Shown here piece by piece: positions 5,614 to 6,062 of a DNA stretch of 6,062 nucleotides (its first letter is position 1; the number at the start of each line of letters is the position of its first letter). A model generated the notes under the pieces. It saw only the letters and a list, made by a program, of their open reading frames with translations. It did not search any database and was not told the origin of the DNA. The stretch spans positions 1 to 6,062 of the forward strand of contig JANXQG010000584.1 of assembly GCA_025356915.1 (NCBI GenBank), written 5' to 3'. This DNA is from Planctomycetota bacterium (GTDB taxonomy: Bacteria; Planctomycetota; Planctomycetia; Pirellulales; Thermoguttaceae). Made by a program: the position numbers and the translations under genes.

Positions 5614-6062
5614 TTTCGCCACGAGCGATTCTCGCTTTGGGGACCGCGTTGGCGGCTGTAGGCTTAGGGTGGCTCTTGCCAGGCAGCAGCACTCAGCGAC
5701 GGACGCTGGGGGGAGTGCTGGCATTGATGGGCTTTGGCTGTCTTGGCTCGCAGGTGCCCGCCGTGGGCGATTGGTTTACCAAGGGCATATTCCACGCCAT
5801 GGCCGCCGCGACGATCGTCGCCTCCGTGGCCACGATCAGTTGCCGTAAGCCTGTCTATTGCGCCATCTGGTTCGGCATGACGCTCACCGGCACGGCTGGA
5901 CTGTTTCTGCTGGCCGGGGCCGAGTTCCTGGCCGTCGCCACGATCGTCGTCTATGCCGGGGCGATCCTCGTGACCTTCCTTTTCGTGCTCATGCTTTCCC
6001 AACCGGAAGGTCATACGTCTTACGACCGGCGGAGTTGGGAGGCCATGATCTCAGCCTTCACC
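5610..6062 (+). CDS. nuoJ: NADH-quinone oxidoreductase subunit J (partial, 3' end outside window)
   Basis: NuoJ is a small membrane-arm subunit of complex I. The visible 151 residues run to the window edge without a stop. The family hallmark is LLAGAEFLAVATIVVYAGAI followed by LVTFLFVLML (100-129), the third canonical helix region, including Y115 in the position of the family's VYxGA motif. The two helices before it (about 60-77 and 84-101) match the usual NuoJ start. About 55 residues precede them, with two more hydrophobic stretches (about 6-24 and 33-50) that are not part of the typical protein. The start at 5610 is supported by AGGAGA at 5598-5603 and the ATGA overlap with nuoI. An ATG at 5799 (M64) falls inside a helix and has no good ribosome binding site. 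Confidence 0.92.
   Translation, partial: MISPRAILALGTALAAVGLGWLLPGSSTQRRTLGGVLALMGFGCLGSQVPAVGDWFTKGIFHAMAAATIVASVATISCRKPVYCAIWFGMTLTGTAGLFLLAGAEFLAVATIVVYAGAILVTFLFVLMLSQPEGHTSYDRRSWEAMISAFT

Overview
This window lies inside a respiratory complex I (nuo, NADH:quinone oxidoreductase) operon. All genes are on the + strand, in the order nuoF (5' end cut off), nuoG, a foreign-looking Rpn-family nuclease gene, nuoH, nuoI, nuoJ (3' end cut off). The moderately GC-rich sequence, the short NuoG (544 aa), the wording of the conserved blocks and two kinds of short intergenic-type repeats suggest a planctomycete-like bacterium. That placement comes from recall of similar proteins, not from a search, and is only moderately certain.

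Layout. Bases 1-1074 encode the C-terminal part of NuoF (end of the NADH/FMN domain, SLBB domain, N3 iron-sulfur site). An 80-base gap holds a perfect heptamer array (ACTGACA x4) just before nuoG. Bases 1155-2789 encode a NuoG with ligands for four clusters, including N7, but a much shortened molybdopterin-enzyme-like tail. Bases 2832-3809 encode a 325-aa PD-(D/E)XK nuclease of the Rpn/YhgA 'recombination-promoting nuclease' family, whose last 22 bases overlap the start of nuoH. nuoH, nuoI and nuoJ follow with ATGA overlaps. No rRNA, tRNA, CRISPR array or convincing promoter or terminator was seen.

How the genes work together. NuoF accepts electrons from NADH and passes them through NuoG and NuoI clusters to quinone, which binds near NuoH. 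NuoJ is a small membrane-arm subunit. The nuclease has no expected role in complex I and is an insertion into a core housekeeping operon.

Most interesting signal. The nuclease gene has the architecture of an Rpn gene-within-a-gene toxin-antitoxin/antiphage system: an N-terminal nuclease with candidate D59/E79-x-Q81 residues, an in-frame internal ATG at 3534 preceded by a perfect AGGAGG at 3520-3525, then five perfect GLSQ four-residue repeats and a C-terminal helical domain. The internal start would give a separate 91-aa C-terminal protein comparable to the known RpnS inhibitors. The C-terminal coding region is physically locked into nuoH. A second notable point is a perfect hairpin repeat (5572-5590) that forms part of the C-terminal coding sequence of nuoI, directly before the nuoJ ribosome binding site.
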